From contig NZ_FZOL01000041.1 in the NCBI RefSeq assembly GCF_900188455.1, positions 1 to 32,690 of the forward strand: a stretch of 32,690 nt of DNA, written 5' to 3'. Each line of letters starts with the position of its first letter. The first letter of the stretch is position 1. Made by a program: the position numbers and the translations under genes. The notes under the pieces were generated by a model. It was not told the DNA's origin. It made no database searches and saw only the letters and a list, made by a program, of their open reading frames with translations. Positions 14,709 to 23,107 of this stretch are shown in pieces. This DNA is from Pseudomonas japonica (GTDB taxonomy: Bacteria > Pseudomonadota > Gammaproteobacteria > Pseudomonadales > Pseudomonadaceae).

Positions 14709-17174
14709 CTATCCCCGCAGATCCTCGAAGAACACCTTCTTGCCATCCACCTGCAGCGAAGCCCTCGGCAATGCAGCCTGCTCCCCGCCCGGCACCTCCA
14801 CATGCCAGTAGCAGTAGCGCACCGCCCGGGTGATCGCCACATAGGCCAGGCGCAGGATCTCCTCCTTCTGCGCCGTGTCGAACGCCTCCGGATCACCATT
14901 CCTGCCCAGCCCGGCCAGCCGATAGACCTGGTTCTTGTACGGCGAGCGTGTCACATACTGGCAGTCGCCGAGCATGAACACCGCATCCGCCTGCAGTCCC
15001 TTGGCGCTGTGATAGGTCAGTTGCTTCAACCGCCGCTGCCCGGGCGGCAAGCTAGAATCAACATTAACAACAGATTTAATATGCTCTGAAATCAACGATT
15101 TATCAGAACTTTTTCGAAACAGAATCATCACCGAATCACCACGCTTGTAGTGCTCCATCACCTGCTGCGCCAACGCCGCCTCGTCCCGCTCGCACACCTG
15201 TACCGGCCAGCACTCCGCGGCCGCCGGCCCCACCGCGCGGGCCTTCTTGCCGCCGATCGACGGCGCGGATTTCACGATGTGCTCGGCGGCATCGATGATG
15301 TGCTGATGGCTGCGGTAGTTGTCGGTGAGCATCACCCGGGTGCTGGAGGGCGCGACGAAGGTTTTGGCGAACTCCACGAAGTACTTTGGCGAACTGCCGC
15401 GCCAGCCGTAGATCGACTGCCAGTCGTCGCCCACGCAGAGCAGCGAGGAATGCTGTGCCTTGCGCCCGACATTGAGGGCCGGACCACGGCGGCGGATCTC
15501 GCGCAGGCTGGCGCGCAGCCAGGAGACGATCTGCGGCGAGACATCCTGGAACTCGTCGATCATCAGGTGCGCCAGCGGTCGCAGCAGCGGGTCCGGCAAC
15601 AGGCGCAGGTTCTCCGGGTTGTTCTCGCCGAACAGGGCGAACATGCGGTTGTAGCTCATCACCGGTGGCGATTGCGCCAGCAGATGACCTTCCAGGGCCT
15701 TCCAGTACAGGCTCAGGGCCTCGAAGAACAGGGCATCGCTGTCGCCAGCCGGGAAACTCATGCCCTGCACCGCCACGCTGACATCCAGGCCGAGGTTCTC
15801 GATGAAGCCCGCCGCGGCGACGAACGCGTCCAGCAACGGCAGCGCGGCCAGTTCGCCCTTGACCTTGTAGTCGAAGCCGGGACCGGCCACCGCGTCGCCC
15901 GCGAGCGAGGCGACAAGGCGTTTCGCTTCCGCATAATTTCCTAGCCAGATCACAGGCTTATCGCAGAAAGCTTGAAACAGGGTGCGTTTGATCACCCACT
16001 CCGCCCACACCGGCAGCTTGGCCCCCGGGCGCTTGTAGTTCTGGTTCTCGCCGGGATCGAAGCCGAGCACCACCCAGGCATCCAGCTCGGCGATATGCCC
16101 GTGGAAGTGGAAGCGGCTGCCGTTGATCTCGACGGTTTCCCGGCTCGGCTCGATGCCCTTGATCGGCCAGGCGCCGGCACGGAACCAGAGGTCCTCGAGG
16201 GTATCGCAGAGTTCCTCGTCGCGTGCCGCGGAAAGCTGGGTCACCGCGACACGCTTCTGCACGTCCGGGTGATCGCGCTCCAGCGACTTGAGCTGCAGCG
16301 CCTCGCGGCGCAGGCCGCCGATCAGTTCGGCGAAACGCGGGCTGCCGCGCAACAGGTCGCGGTAGCAGAGGTTGAGCTGCTGACGCTGGGCGTCGTTGAT
16401 CCGCAGGTCGAACGGATTGCTCTCGGCGTCGGCCTCCGCCCCCGCCGGCAGCTCGCTGCCCAGGGTCTCGAACGCGCGCACCTGGCTGAAACCCGGCAGG
16501 CTGCGCACCAGCGGCAGGATCCGCGAATGGAAGGTCCGCACCAGCTCCCGCGCCTGTACCGGGCTCAGTGGCACCTGCCACTGGCTGAAAATCTGCAGCA
16601 GACGAGCGATGAAGTCCTTGCGCGACTCGCGGGTGAAGGTCACCACGGTCATGGCGTCGAGCTCGAAGCCCAGGTAGTGGCGCAGCAGCAGGATGCGCAG
16701 CACCAGCGAGGTCGACTTGCCCGCGCCGGCGCCGGCGATCACGCAGGTGGACGGGGTATCGCTGAAGATCATCTTCCATTGCGCGGCGCTGGGCTGGGCG
16801 TGTTCCGGCAGGCGCTGGGCGACATCGGCCTTGAAGCGCTTCTTCAGGTCCGCGGTCAGCGCCAGGCGCCAGTCGTCGAACAGGCTGTCATCCAGACCCG
16901 GCACGGAATGCTCGTCGGGTCGGCTGTCGCGGATCACCAGGACCTGGCGCCCGGCCTCGTAGCCATCGGCACGGCCCTGCTCGTAACCCTCGCGCAGGCC
17001 ATCGGCATGACCCGTACGCTGACCGCTGGCGTGCCCCTGGAACCAGGAATCGCGGTGCTGCGCGCGCAGGCGATTGAGGCCGCGGCCGAGCATGCGCGCG
17101 GCAAGCCGACGAATCCACGGCAGTTGCGCGGGCGGGGTGAGATCCTGGGGTTGCGGGGGAAGCTTGTCTGACAC
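14709..17174 (-). CDS. UvrD/Rep-type SF1 DNA helicase with N-terminal GX3 repeat
   Basis: The 821-residue protein has all main SF1A motifs: Walker A AGAGAGKST (147-155), VTFTRESRKDF (Ia), MIDEFQDVSP (Walker B), GDDWQSIYGWRGSSP (motif III), LTDNYRSHQ (IV), TYHSAKGLQADAVFML (V) and LAYVAITRAV (VI). It resembles helicase IV more than UvrD. Before the helicase lies a striking stretch with Gly at every fourth residue from 47 to 75 (eight glycines), like the deca-GX3 segments of Yae1 or FliH. Start is GTG with GGAG five bases upstream. An AT-rich patch at 15050-15130 encodes FRKSSDKSLISEHIKSVVN and differs sharply in codon use from the rest. A role in DNA repair or fork processing is inferred from the family. 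Confidence 0.85.
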   Translation of the reverse strand: MSDKLPPQPQDLTPPAQLPWIRRLAARMLGRGLNRLRAQHRDSWFQGHASGQRTGHADGLREGYEQGRADGYEAGRQVLVIRDSRPDEHSVPGLDDSLFDDWRLALTADLKKRFKADVAQRLPEHAQPSAAQWKMIFSDTPSTCVIAGAGAGKSTSLVLRILLLRHYLGFELDAMTVVTFTRESRKDFIARLLQIFSQWQVPLSPVQARELVRTFHSRILPLVRSLPGFSQVRAFETLGSELPAGAEADAESNPFDLRINDAQRQQLNLCYRDLLRGSPRFAELIGGLRREALQLKSLERDHPDVQKRVAVTQLSAARDEELCDTLEDLWFRAGAWPIKGIEPSRETVEINGSRFHFHGHIAELDAWVVLGFDPGENQNYKRPGAKLPVWAEWVIKRTLFQAFCDKPVIWLGNYAEAKRLVASLAGDAVAGPGFDYKVKGELAALPLLDAFVAAAGFIENLGLDVSVAVQGMSFPAGDSDALFFEALSLYWKALEGHLLAQSPPVMSYNRMFALFGENNPENLRLLPDPLLRPLAHLMIDEFQDVSPQIVSWLRASLREIRRRGPALNVGRKAQHSSLLCVGDDWQSIYGWRGSSPKYFVEFAKTFVAPSSTRVMLTDNYRSHQHIIDAAEHIVKSAPSIGGKKARAVGPAAAECWPVQVCERDEAALAQQVMEHYKRGDSVMILFRKSSDKSLISEHIKSVVNVDSSLPPGQRRLKQLTYHSAKGLQADAVFMLGDCQYVTRSPYKNQVYRLAGLGRNGDPEAFDTAQKEEILRLAYVAITRAVRYCYWHVEVPGGEQAALPRASLQVDGKKVFFEDLRG

Positions 17175-17332
17175 ACCGACTCCGGCTGGGGAAACACATG
17201 AGTCAGAAGTTTTACCCCATTCGGGGGCGGCGGGACAGTGGTGATTGTCTGGAAAATCAGGGGATTAGCGGATGGTGTTGAGACTGGGCCTGCTTTGCAG
17301 GCCTACGCGACGGTTCGGCGCCCCGACAAGCT

Positions 17333-17369
17333 CGCTCCCACAAGGGTATCGCGCAACCTTGTGGGAGCG
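17333..17369. repeat. Inverted repeat of the CGCTCCCACAAGG type
   Basis: CGCTCCCACAAGG at 17333-17345 pairs with CCTTGTGGGAGCG at 17357-17369, followed by GGGCATTGCCCGCGATGGGG. It is another Pseudomonas extragenic palindrome, directly downstream of the pgm stop codon, and may stop pgm transcription. The rest of the gap 17175-17403 shows no gene. Confidence 0.75.
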
Positions 17370-17403
17370 GGCATTGCCCGCGATGGGGTGCAACTGCGAT
17401 CGA

Positions 17404-19041
17404 TCAGGCGATCGCTTTATCCACCAGCTCCTGCGCCTCGCCCACCAGACGCTGCAGGTGCGCATCGTCGATGAAGCTCTCGGCGTAGATCTTGTAGATG
17501 TCCTCGGTACCCGATGGCCGCGCGGCGAACCAGCCGTTGGCGGTCATGACCTTGAGGCCACCGATGGCCTGGCCGTTGCCCGGCGCATGGCTGAGGATCT
17601 GCTCGATCGGCTCGCCAGCCAGTTCAGTGGACTTCACCTGCTCCGGCGCCAGCTTGCTCAGCAGTGCCTTCTGCTGCGGATTGGCCTTGGCTTCGACGCG
17701 CGTGGCGAACGGCTCGCCCAGCTCGGCGGTCAGCGCGGCATAGGCCTCGGCCGGGTTGCGCCCGGTGCGGGCGGTCATTTCCGCGGCCAGCAGCGACGGG
17801 ATCAGGCCGTCCTTGTCGGTGCTCCAGACGCTGCCATCGCGACGCAGGAACGAAGCGCCGGCGCTCTCCTCGCCACCGAAGCCCAGGGAGCCGTCGAACA
17901 GGCCATCGGCGAAGAACTTGAAGCCTACTGGCACTTCGTACAGACGACGCCCCAGGCGCGCGGTGACGCGGTCGATCAGGCCGCTGCTGACCACGGTCTT
18001 GCCCACCGCGGCGTCGGCACGCCATTGCGGACGGTTCTGGAACAGGTAGTCGATGGACACCGCCAGGTAGTTGTTCGGCGCCAGCAGGCCAGCCGAGGTG
18101 ACGATACCGTGGCGGTCATGGTCCGGGTCGCAGGCGAAGGCCACGTCGAAGCGCTCGCGCAGACCGATCAGGCCCTGCATGGCATAGGGCGAGGACGGGT
18201 CCATGCGGATCTGACCGTCCCAGTCCACGGACATGAAACGGAAGGTCGGATCGACCGCGGCGTTCACCACGTCCAGGTTCAGCTTGTAATGCTCGGCGAT
18301 GGCCGACCAGTAACCCACGCCGGCACCGCCCAGCGGATCGACGCCCAGGCGCAGATCGGCGCCGCGGATGGCGTCGAAGTCGATGACATTGACCAGGTCG
18401 GCGACATAGCTGCCGACATAGTCATGACGATGGGTGGTGGCCGCCTTCAGGGCCTGCTCGTAGGGCATGCGCTTGACGCCCTTCAGGCCGTCGGCCAGCA
18501 ATTCGTTGGCCTTGGCCTCGATCCACTTGGTCACATGGCTGTCGGCCGGGCCGCCATTGGGCGGGTTGTACTTGAAGCCACCGCTCTGCGGCGGGTTGTG
18601 CGACGGCGTGATGACGATGCCGTCGGCCAGACCGCCCGTACGCCCGCGGTTGTAGCAGAGGATGGCATGGGACACCGCCGGGGTCGGGGTGTACTCGTCG
18701 TCCTTCGACAGCATCACCTCGACACCATTGGCCGCCAGCACTTCCAGGGCGCTGGCCGCGGCCGGGGTCGACAGGGCGTGGGTATCGGCGCCAACGAACA
18801 GCGGGCCGTCGATGCCCTGCGCCTGACGGTACAGGCAGATGGCCTGGCTGATGGCCAGGACGTGCTGTTCGTTGAAACTCAGGTCCAGGGAACTGCCGCG
18901 ATGCCCGGAGGTGCCGAAGGCGACGCGTTGGGTGGCGATGCTGGCGTCGGGCTGGCCGGTGTAGTAGGCGGTCAGCAGGCGTGGGATATCGACCAGCACG
19001 GAGGCCGGGGCCGGTTTGCCCGCCAGAGGACTGAGCTTCAT
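17404..19041 (-). CDS. pgm: Alpha-D-glucose phosphate-specific phosphoglucomutase
   Basis: The 545-residue enzyme interconverts glucose 1-phosphate and glucose 6-phosphate, feeding glycogen, trehalose and cell-envelope sugars. Visible motifs are the phosphoserine loop ITPSHNPP (Ser147), the metal site DPDHDRHG (about residue 305), the sugar-binding GGEESAG loop (about 385) and the C-terminal phosphate-binding RPSGTEDIYKIYAES. The N-terminal FGTSGHRGSS is also diagnostic. The length matches the bacterial Pgm (SHNPP) subfamily of about 545. ATG at 19041 has GAGG seven bases upstream; the frame stays open far upstream, but that text is antisense to the DinG-like helicase and is not coding. In Pseudomonas this enzyme is distinct from AlgC. 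Confidence 0.95.
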   Translation of the reverse strand: MKLSPLAGKPAPASVLVDIPRLLTAYYTGQPDASIATQRVAFGTSGHRGSSLDLSFNEQHVLAISQAICLYRQAQGIDGPLFVGADTHALSTPAAASALEVLAANGVEVMLSKDDEYTPTPAVSHAILCYNRGRTGGLADGIVITPSHNPPQSGGFKYNPPNGGPADSHVTKWIEAKANELLADGLKGVKRMPYEQALKAATTHRHDYVGSYVADLVNVIDFDAIRGADLRLGVDPLGGAGVGYWSAIAEHYKLNLDVVNAAVDPTFRFMSVDWDGQIRMDPSSPYAMQGLIGLRERFDVAFACDPDHDRHGIVTSAGLLAPNNYLAVSIDYLFQNRPQWRADAAVGKTVVSSGLIDRVTARLGRRLYEVPVGFKFFADGLFDGSLGFGGEESAGASFLRRDGSVWSTDKDGLIPSLLAAEMTARTGRNPAEAYAALTAELGEPFATRVEAKANPQQKALLSKLAPEQVKSTELAGEPIEQILSHAPGNGQAIGGLKVMTANGWFAARPSGTEDIYKIYAESFIDDAHLQRLVGEAQELVDKAIA

Positions 19042-19136
19042 GCAAAACCTCAAGAATGGAGTTTCAGGGTGATGAAAAGACAACAGTTTACTGGCACTTC
19101 GACTTTCTGGCGACGGCGAAAATTCCCACGCAGTGG

Positions 19137-21392
19137 TTAATTTTCCGGCGCCCACCAGGACGGAAACATCCGGCGCACGCGGGCTTCGCCAAAACGGTCG
19201 TCGATCAACATGACCATGCCACGATCCTCGGTACCGCGAATCACCCGCCCGGCCGCCTGGATCACCTTGCGCACGCCGGGATAGAGGTAGGTGTAATCGA
19301 AGCCGGCGCTGAACAGGCTGCCCATGCGCTGCTTGAGCTGTTCGTTGACCGGGTTGACCTGGGGCAACCCGAGGGTGGCGATGAAGGCGCCGATCAGGCG
19401 CGTACCCGGCAGGTCGACCCCCTCGGCGAACGCCCCGCCCAGCACGGCGAAACCGATACCGCGCCCGTCCTCGACGAAGCGGGCGAGAAAGGCCTGGCGC
19501 TGCTCCTCGTCCATTCCCGAGGACTGCGCCCACTGCTCGATGGTCGGATAGCGTTCGGCCAGCAGGGTCGCGACCTGCTGCAGGTAATCGAAGCTGCTGA
19601 AGAACGCCAGGTAGTTGCCCGGCTGCTCGCGGTACTGCGCGGCGATCAGCTCGACGATGGGCATCAGCGACGCCTGGCGGTGCTGAAAGCGGGTCGACAC
19701 GTCCCTGACGATGCGCACCCGCAACTGCTCGGCGACGAAGGGCGAATCCACCTCCAGCCACGCGGTATCGCCGGGCAGGCCCAACAGGTCGCTGTAGAAA
19801 TGGCGCGGGCTGAGGGTCGCGGAAAACAGCACGGCACTGCGCGCCGCGGCGAAACGCGGGGCGATCAGGGGCGCAGGCACCACATTGCGCAGGCACAGGG
19901 TCGCCAGGCGCCGCCGCCCTGCCCCGCGCTGGCTGATATCGAAGAGGAAATGCCCGTCGAACACCTCGCTCAGGCGGGTGAACTGCAGCGCCTGGAAGAA
20001 GAACTGCAGCAGCGCCGGGTCCACTGCCCGCGGCGTGCGGTTCATCAATTCCTGGATCAGTCCGACGCAGCGCAGCAACGCCTTGACGAAGGCCGCCGGC
20101 AACTCGTCGCTGGCCTGATATGGCGCCAGCTGGTCCTTGTACAGACCATTCCACTGCCGGTTCAGATTGCGCAGCGCGCTGGCCAGGCCGGCCGGCGGGT
20201 CGCGGCGCAACGCCTGCAACTGGCCCTGATCGAGGCTGGCGCTGTACATCTGCCGCGCCCGCTCCACCAGGTTGTGCGCCTCGTCCACCGCCAGCGCCAG
20301 CCGCCACTGCTCAGCCTGGGCCAGACCGAAGAGCAGCGCGCTCTGGTCGAAGTAGTAGTTGTAGTCGGCCACCAGCACATCGACCCAGCGCGCCAGCTCC
20401 TGCGCCAGGTAATACGGGCAGACCTGGTGCGCCAGGGCCACCTCGCGGACCTGCGCCTTGTCCAGCAGCGACCGTTGCATCGCCGCTTCGCGGGCCGCGG
20501 GCAGGCGATCGTAGAAGCCTCTGGCCAGGGGACAGGCCTCGCCATGGCACGCGGTGCCGAGGTATTCGCAGGCCTTGTCGCGGGCCACCAGTTCCAGGCT
20601 GCGCAAGGCCGTTTCCGGGCTGGCCTGGTGCACCTGGCGCAGCGCCTCCAGGGCCAGGGCGCGACCCGGGGTCTTGGCGGTGAGGAAGAGGATCTTGTCC
20701 AGCGGCTGGCGCGGCATGGCTTTGAGCAGCGGAAACAGCGTACCAAGGGTCTTGCCGATGCCGGTGGTGGCCTGGGCCATCAGGCAGCGACCGGTGCTGA
20801 CTGCCTTGTACACGGTTTCCGCCAGTTCCCGCTGGCCCTTGCGAAAAGACGGCCAGGGAAATCCCAGCGCATTCAGCCCGGCATCGCGCTGCGCCAGACG
20901 GTGGGACTGGGCTTCGGCCCACTGGATGAAACGCCGACACTGGTCATGGAAGAACGCCTCCAGCTCGACCGCGGCGACGCTGCATTCGAAGCGGGTTTCC
21001 TGGTCGCTGTCCACGTCCAGGTAGACCAGCGCCAGGTCGATCGACGCCAACTGGCGCTGCTGGCACAGCAGCCAGCCATAGACCTTCGCCTGGGCCCAAT
21101 GCAGTTGTCGGTGGTTGTCCGGCTGGCTGGCGAGGTCACCGCGGTGGGTCTTGATTTCCTCCAGGCAGTTGCGCGCCGGGATATAGCCGTCGGCGCGCCC
21201 GCGCACTTCCAGTTCACCGAAACGCCCTTCCAGCGCCACTTCCGCCTCATACTCCGGCCCGCGCCGGGCGACCACCCGGCGATGCCCGGCAATGCCTTCC
21301 TGGGCACTGGGCGAAGGGGTGAAGCGCAGATCGAGGTCACCGACCTTGGCGGTGAACTCGCACAGGCTGCGCACCGCCACGCGGTAGCTCAT
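19137..21392 (-). CDS. DinG/XPD-like SF2 helicase with N-terminal PD-(D/E)XK (Cas4-like) domain
   Basis: The 751-residue protein has two parts. Residues about 55-115 read GRADGYIPARNCLEEIKTHRG and HWAQAKVYGWLLC, the Asp...Glu-x-Lys...Gln pattern of a Cas4/RecB-like nuclease fold. From about 200 it is an XPD/DinG-type helicase: Walker A QATTGIGKT, then four cysteines (CEYLGTACHGEACPLARGF and VCPYYL) expected to hold a 4Fe-4S cluster, DEAH in VDEAHNL (about 367), and C-terminal AFFSSFDYL and QAAGRVIRGTEDRG. The family unwinds DNA 5' to 3' in repair. The start overlaps the nuclease stop codon by four bases (ATGA), so the two genes are translationally coupled and share the LexA-type promoter at 23065-23080. 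A GTG 12 bases upstream is possible. Confidence 0.9.
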   Translation of the reverse strand: MSYRVAVRSLCEFTAKVGDLDLRFTPSPSAQEGIAGHRRVVARRGPEYEAEVALEGRFGELEVRGRADGYIPARNCLEEIKTHRGDLASQPDNHRQLHWAQAKVYGWLLCQQRQLASIDLALVYLDVDSDQETRFECSVAAVELEAFFHDQCRRFIQWAEAQSHRLAQRDAGLNALGFPWPSFRKGQRELAETVYKAVSTGRCLMAQATTGIGKTLGTLFPLLKAMPRQPLDKILFLTAKTPGRALALEALRQVHQASPETALRSLELVARDKACEYLGTACHGEACPLARGFYDRLPAAREAAMQRSLLDKAQVREVALAHQVCPYYLAQELARWVDVLVADYNYYFDQSALLFGLAQAEQWRLALAVDEAHNLVERARQMYSASLDQGQLQALRRDPPAGLASALRNLNRQWNGLYKDQLAPYQASDELPAAFVKALLRCVGLIQELMNRTPRAVDPALLQFFFQALQFTRLSEVFDGHFLFDISQRGAGRRRLATLCLRNVVPAPLIAPRFAAARSAVLFSATLSPRHFYSDLLGLPGDTAWLEVDSPFVAEQLRVRIVRDVSTRFQHRQASLMPIVELIAAQYREQPGNYLAFFSSFDYLQQVATLLAERYPTIEQWAQSSGMDEEQRQAFLARFVEDGRGIGFAVLGGAFAEGVDLPGTRLIGAFIATLGLPQVNPVNEQLKQRMGSLFSAGFDYTYLYPGVRKVIQAAGRVIRGTEDRGMVMLIDDRFGEARVRRMFPSWWAPEN

Positions 21393-23044
21393 GCCGCGGC
21401 CCACTGCACATGACAGACGTCGACCGGCAGGCCATGGGCGCTGCAGAACTCGATCCAGCGCAACTGGTTGTCCTGCAGGCGGTCGCCCGGGCCTTTCACC
21501 TCGATCATCCGGTAGCGTTTTTCCCCCGGCCAGAACTGGATCAGGTCGGGCATCCCGGCGCGATTGGCCTGGATATCATCCAGCAGACGCAGGAAACACT
21601 GCTTCAGGTGCGCGGGCGGCAGGCAGTCCAGGGCCAGTTCCAGCAGTTCCGGGGTCAGCAACTCCCAGTACACGAACGGCGATTGCACACCGTGCTTGGC
21701 CGCGTAGGTGTCGCGCAGGGTCTGGCGATAGCGGCCATCGTTCAGTTGCCCCATGCACTCGGCGAACAGCTCGGCGCGACGCCCGTGGAAACCCTCGTCG
21801 AGCAGATCCTGCGGGCCACTCTGGAACGGGTGAAAGAAAGCGCCGGGCAAAGGCGCGAAAATCGCCCGCCAGCAGAGCAGGCCGAACAGACTGTTGAACA
21901 GGGTGTTCTCGACGTAGTGCACCGGTGCTTCGGGCTGCTCGAGGTGCGCCAGCACTGCCCGCTCGACGCCGAGGCTGGCCCATTCGGCCGGCAGGGTCAG
22001 GTCCACCCGGTTGATGTCCGGGGCCTTGCGCCGTGGTTGCGGCGGGCCGCCGAGCTTGCGGCGCAGGCGCGGCAGGATGCGGCTCAGGGCCTGGGCTTCG
22101 GCGGCACTGCCTGGATGGTCGGCGGCGAGGGTCGCCAGTTCCAGCGCCTGCTGGAATTCGCCGCTGTGTTCCAACACGCGGATATGCCGCTCGCGGGCCT
22201 GGGGATGGGCGCAGCCGGCATAGATCGTCCGGGCCCTGGCCCAGTCGCCAGCACGCTCGCACAGGTGACCGAGGTGGTACACCAGCTTGGCGCGGCGGCG
22301 CTCCAGCCAGGGATTGCGCGTACTCAGACCGTGCAAGCGGCCCAGCAGCAGATCGATATCCACCTCGCCTTCCAGCTGTTCGGCGCAGGCATGCAGGGCC
22401 AGGCACAGCTCGACATCGGCGCGCTCGCGCAACGCCCGGGACTCGCCATCGAAATCAACCGGCTCATAACGCAGCAGGCCGAGATCGGCGAGAACGAATT
22501 CCGACCAGTCCTGGTACAGGTTGCCGAAGAACAGCAGGCGCAGACGGTCGCATACCGCCTGCTGACGCAGGACGTAGATCGCCTCGGCGCACTCGGGCCA
22601 CCATTCGCGCAGCGGCCGGGGCTCGGGAAAGCGCTCGTGGATCTGCTCGAACAGCTCATGCTTGGCAGCCTTCGGGCGAGTCAGCAGTGGGGCGAAACAG
22701 CGGCTGATCTCGTCCTTCAGCAGGAGCTGGAACAGTTCCTCCAGCAGCAAGGGCGCATCGGCATCGACCCAACCCAGCGCCAGCAACGGCGCCATGGCCT
22801 CGGTGGTCGGACCGATTTCGTCATAGGCCAGACGCCGGCCACGAAAATGCACGCCCTTGCGCATCACCATGCGCACCAGCAAGGCCTGGCTGGCCCGGGG
22901 CAAACGCTCGAAGCCCGCGATGAAGGCTTGCTCCTCGGCGTCCAGCAGGTCGCCGTAGCGCAGGCGCAACCAGTCCAGCACCTGGCGGAAGTTGTGCAGG
23001 TAGTAGAACGGGTCGTTGAGGGAATCGGCGATCACGGGGCGCAT
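21389..23044 (-). CDS. VRR-NUC domain nuclease, FAN1-like
   Basis: The 551-residue protein has the bacterial FAN1 layout. The N-terminal region is helix-rich and binds DNA (PFYYLHNFRQVLDWLRLRYGDLL). A middle TPR-like helical region contains LGHLCERAGDWARARTIYAG (about 270-290). The C-terminal VRR-NUC domain reads GMPDLIQFWPGEKRYRMIEVKG, with Asp, Glu-Val-Lys and downstream Gln as catalytic PD-(D/E)XK residues. FAN1-type enzymes cleave flap and cross-linked DNA; Pseudomonas FAN1 has been studied as such. ATG at 23044 is preferred over GTG at 23065 because the latter lies inside the LexA box and promoter. Neither has a clear Shine-Dalgarno sequence. It is first in an operon with the DinG-like helicase. 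Confidence 0.92.
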   Translation of the reverse strand: MRPVIADSLNDPFYYLHNFRQVLDWLRLRYGDLLDAEEQAFIAGFERLPRASQALLVRMVMRKGVHFRGRRLAYDEIGPTTEAMAPLLALGWVDADAPLLLEELFQLLLKDEISRCFAPLLTRPKAAKHELFEQIHERFPEPRPLREWWPECAEAIYVLRQQAVCDRLRLLFFGNLYQDWSEFVLADLGLLRYEPVDFDGESRALRERADVELCLALHACAEQLEGEVDIDLLLGRLHGLSTRNPWLERRRAKLVYHLGHLCERAGDWARARTIYAGCAHPQARERHIRVLEHSGEFQQALELATLAADHPGSAAEAQALSRILPRLRRKLGGPPQPRRKAPDINRVDLTLPAEWASLGVERAVLAHLEQPEAPVHYVENTLFNSLFGLLCWRAIFAPLPGAFFHPFQSGPQDLLDEGFHGRRAELFAECMGQLNDGRYRQTLRDTYAAKHGVQSPFVYWELLTPELLELALDCLPPAHLKQCFLRLLDDIQANRAGMPDLIQFWPGEKRYRMIEVKGPGDRLQDNQLRWIEFCSAHGLPVDVCHVQWAAA

Positions 23045-23064
23045 AACCAGTGGCGGGCTGGGCA

Positions 23065-23080
23065 CTGGTTATACATACAG
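23065..23080 (-). promoter_or_regulatory. LexA (SOS) box over the nuclease-helicase promoter
   Basis: The minus strand reads CTGTATGTATAACCAG, the CTG-N10-CAG form of the gamma-proteobacterial LexA box with the expected AT-rich centre. It overlaps a candidate -10 TATAAC (23068-23073), with TTGCCA 18 bases upstream as -35. Transcription would start about 17 bases before the nuclease ATG. The site also overlaps half of a 10-bp inverted repeat (ATAACCAGTG, 23043-23052 and 23063-23072). SOS induction of a FAN1-like nuclease and DinG-like helicase is biologically coherent. Confidence 0.7.
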
Positions 23081-23107
23081 ATTCGCTTTGTTGGCAACCG
23101 CGCAAGA

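Noticed and set aside
19042..20307. Upstream extension of the pgm reading frame to 967 codons
   Set aside because: The extra part is out of frame with the real helicase on the same strand and is not protein-like. The family length and GAGG ribosome site fix the pgm start at 19041.
17272..21413. Long plus-strand frames at 17272-19140 and 19056-21413
   Set aside because: They lie opposite pgm and the DinG-like helicase, whose motifs are clear. The antisense text is compositionally biased.
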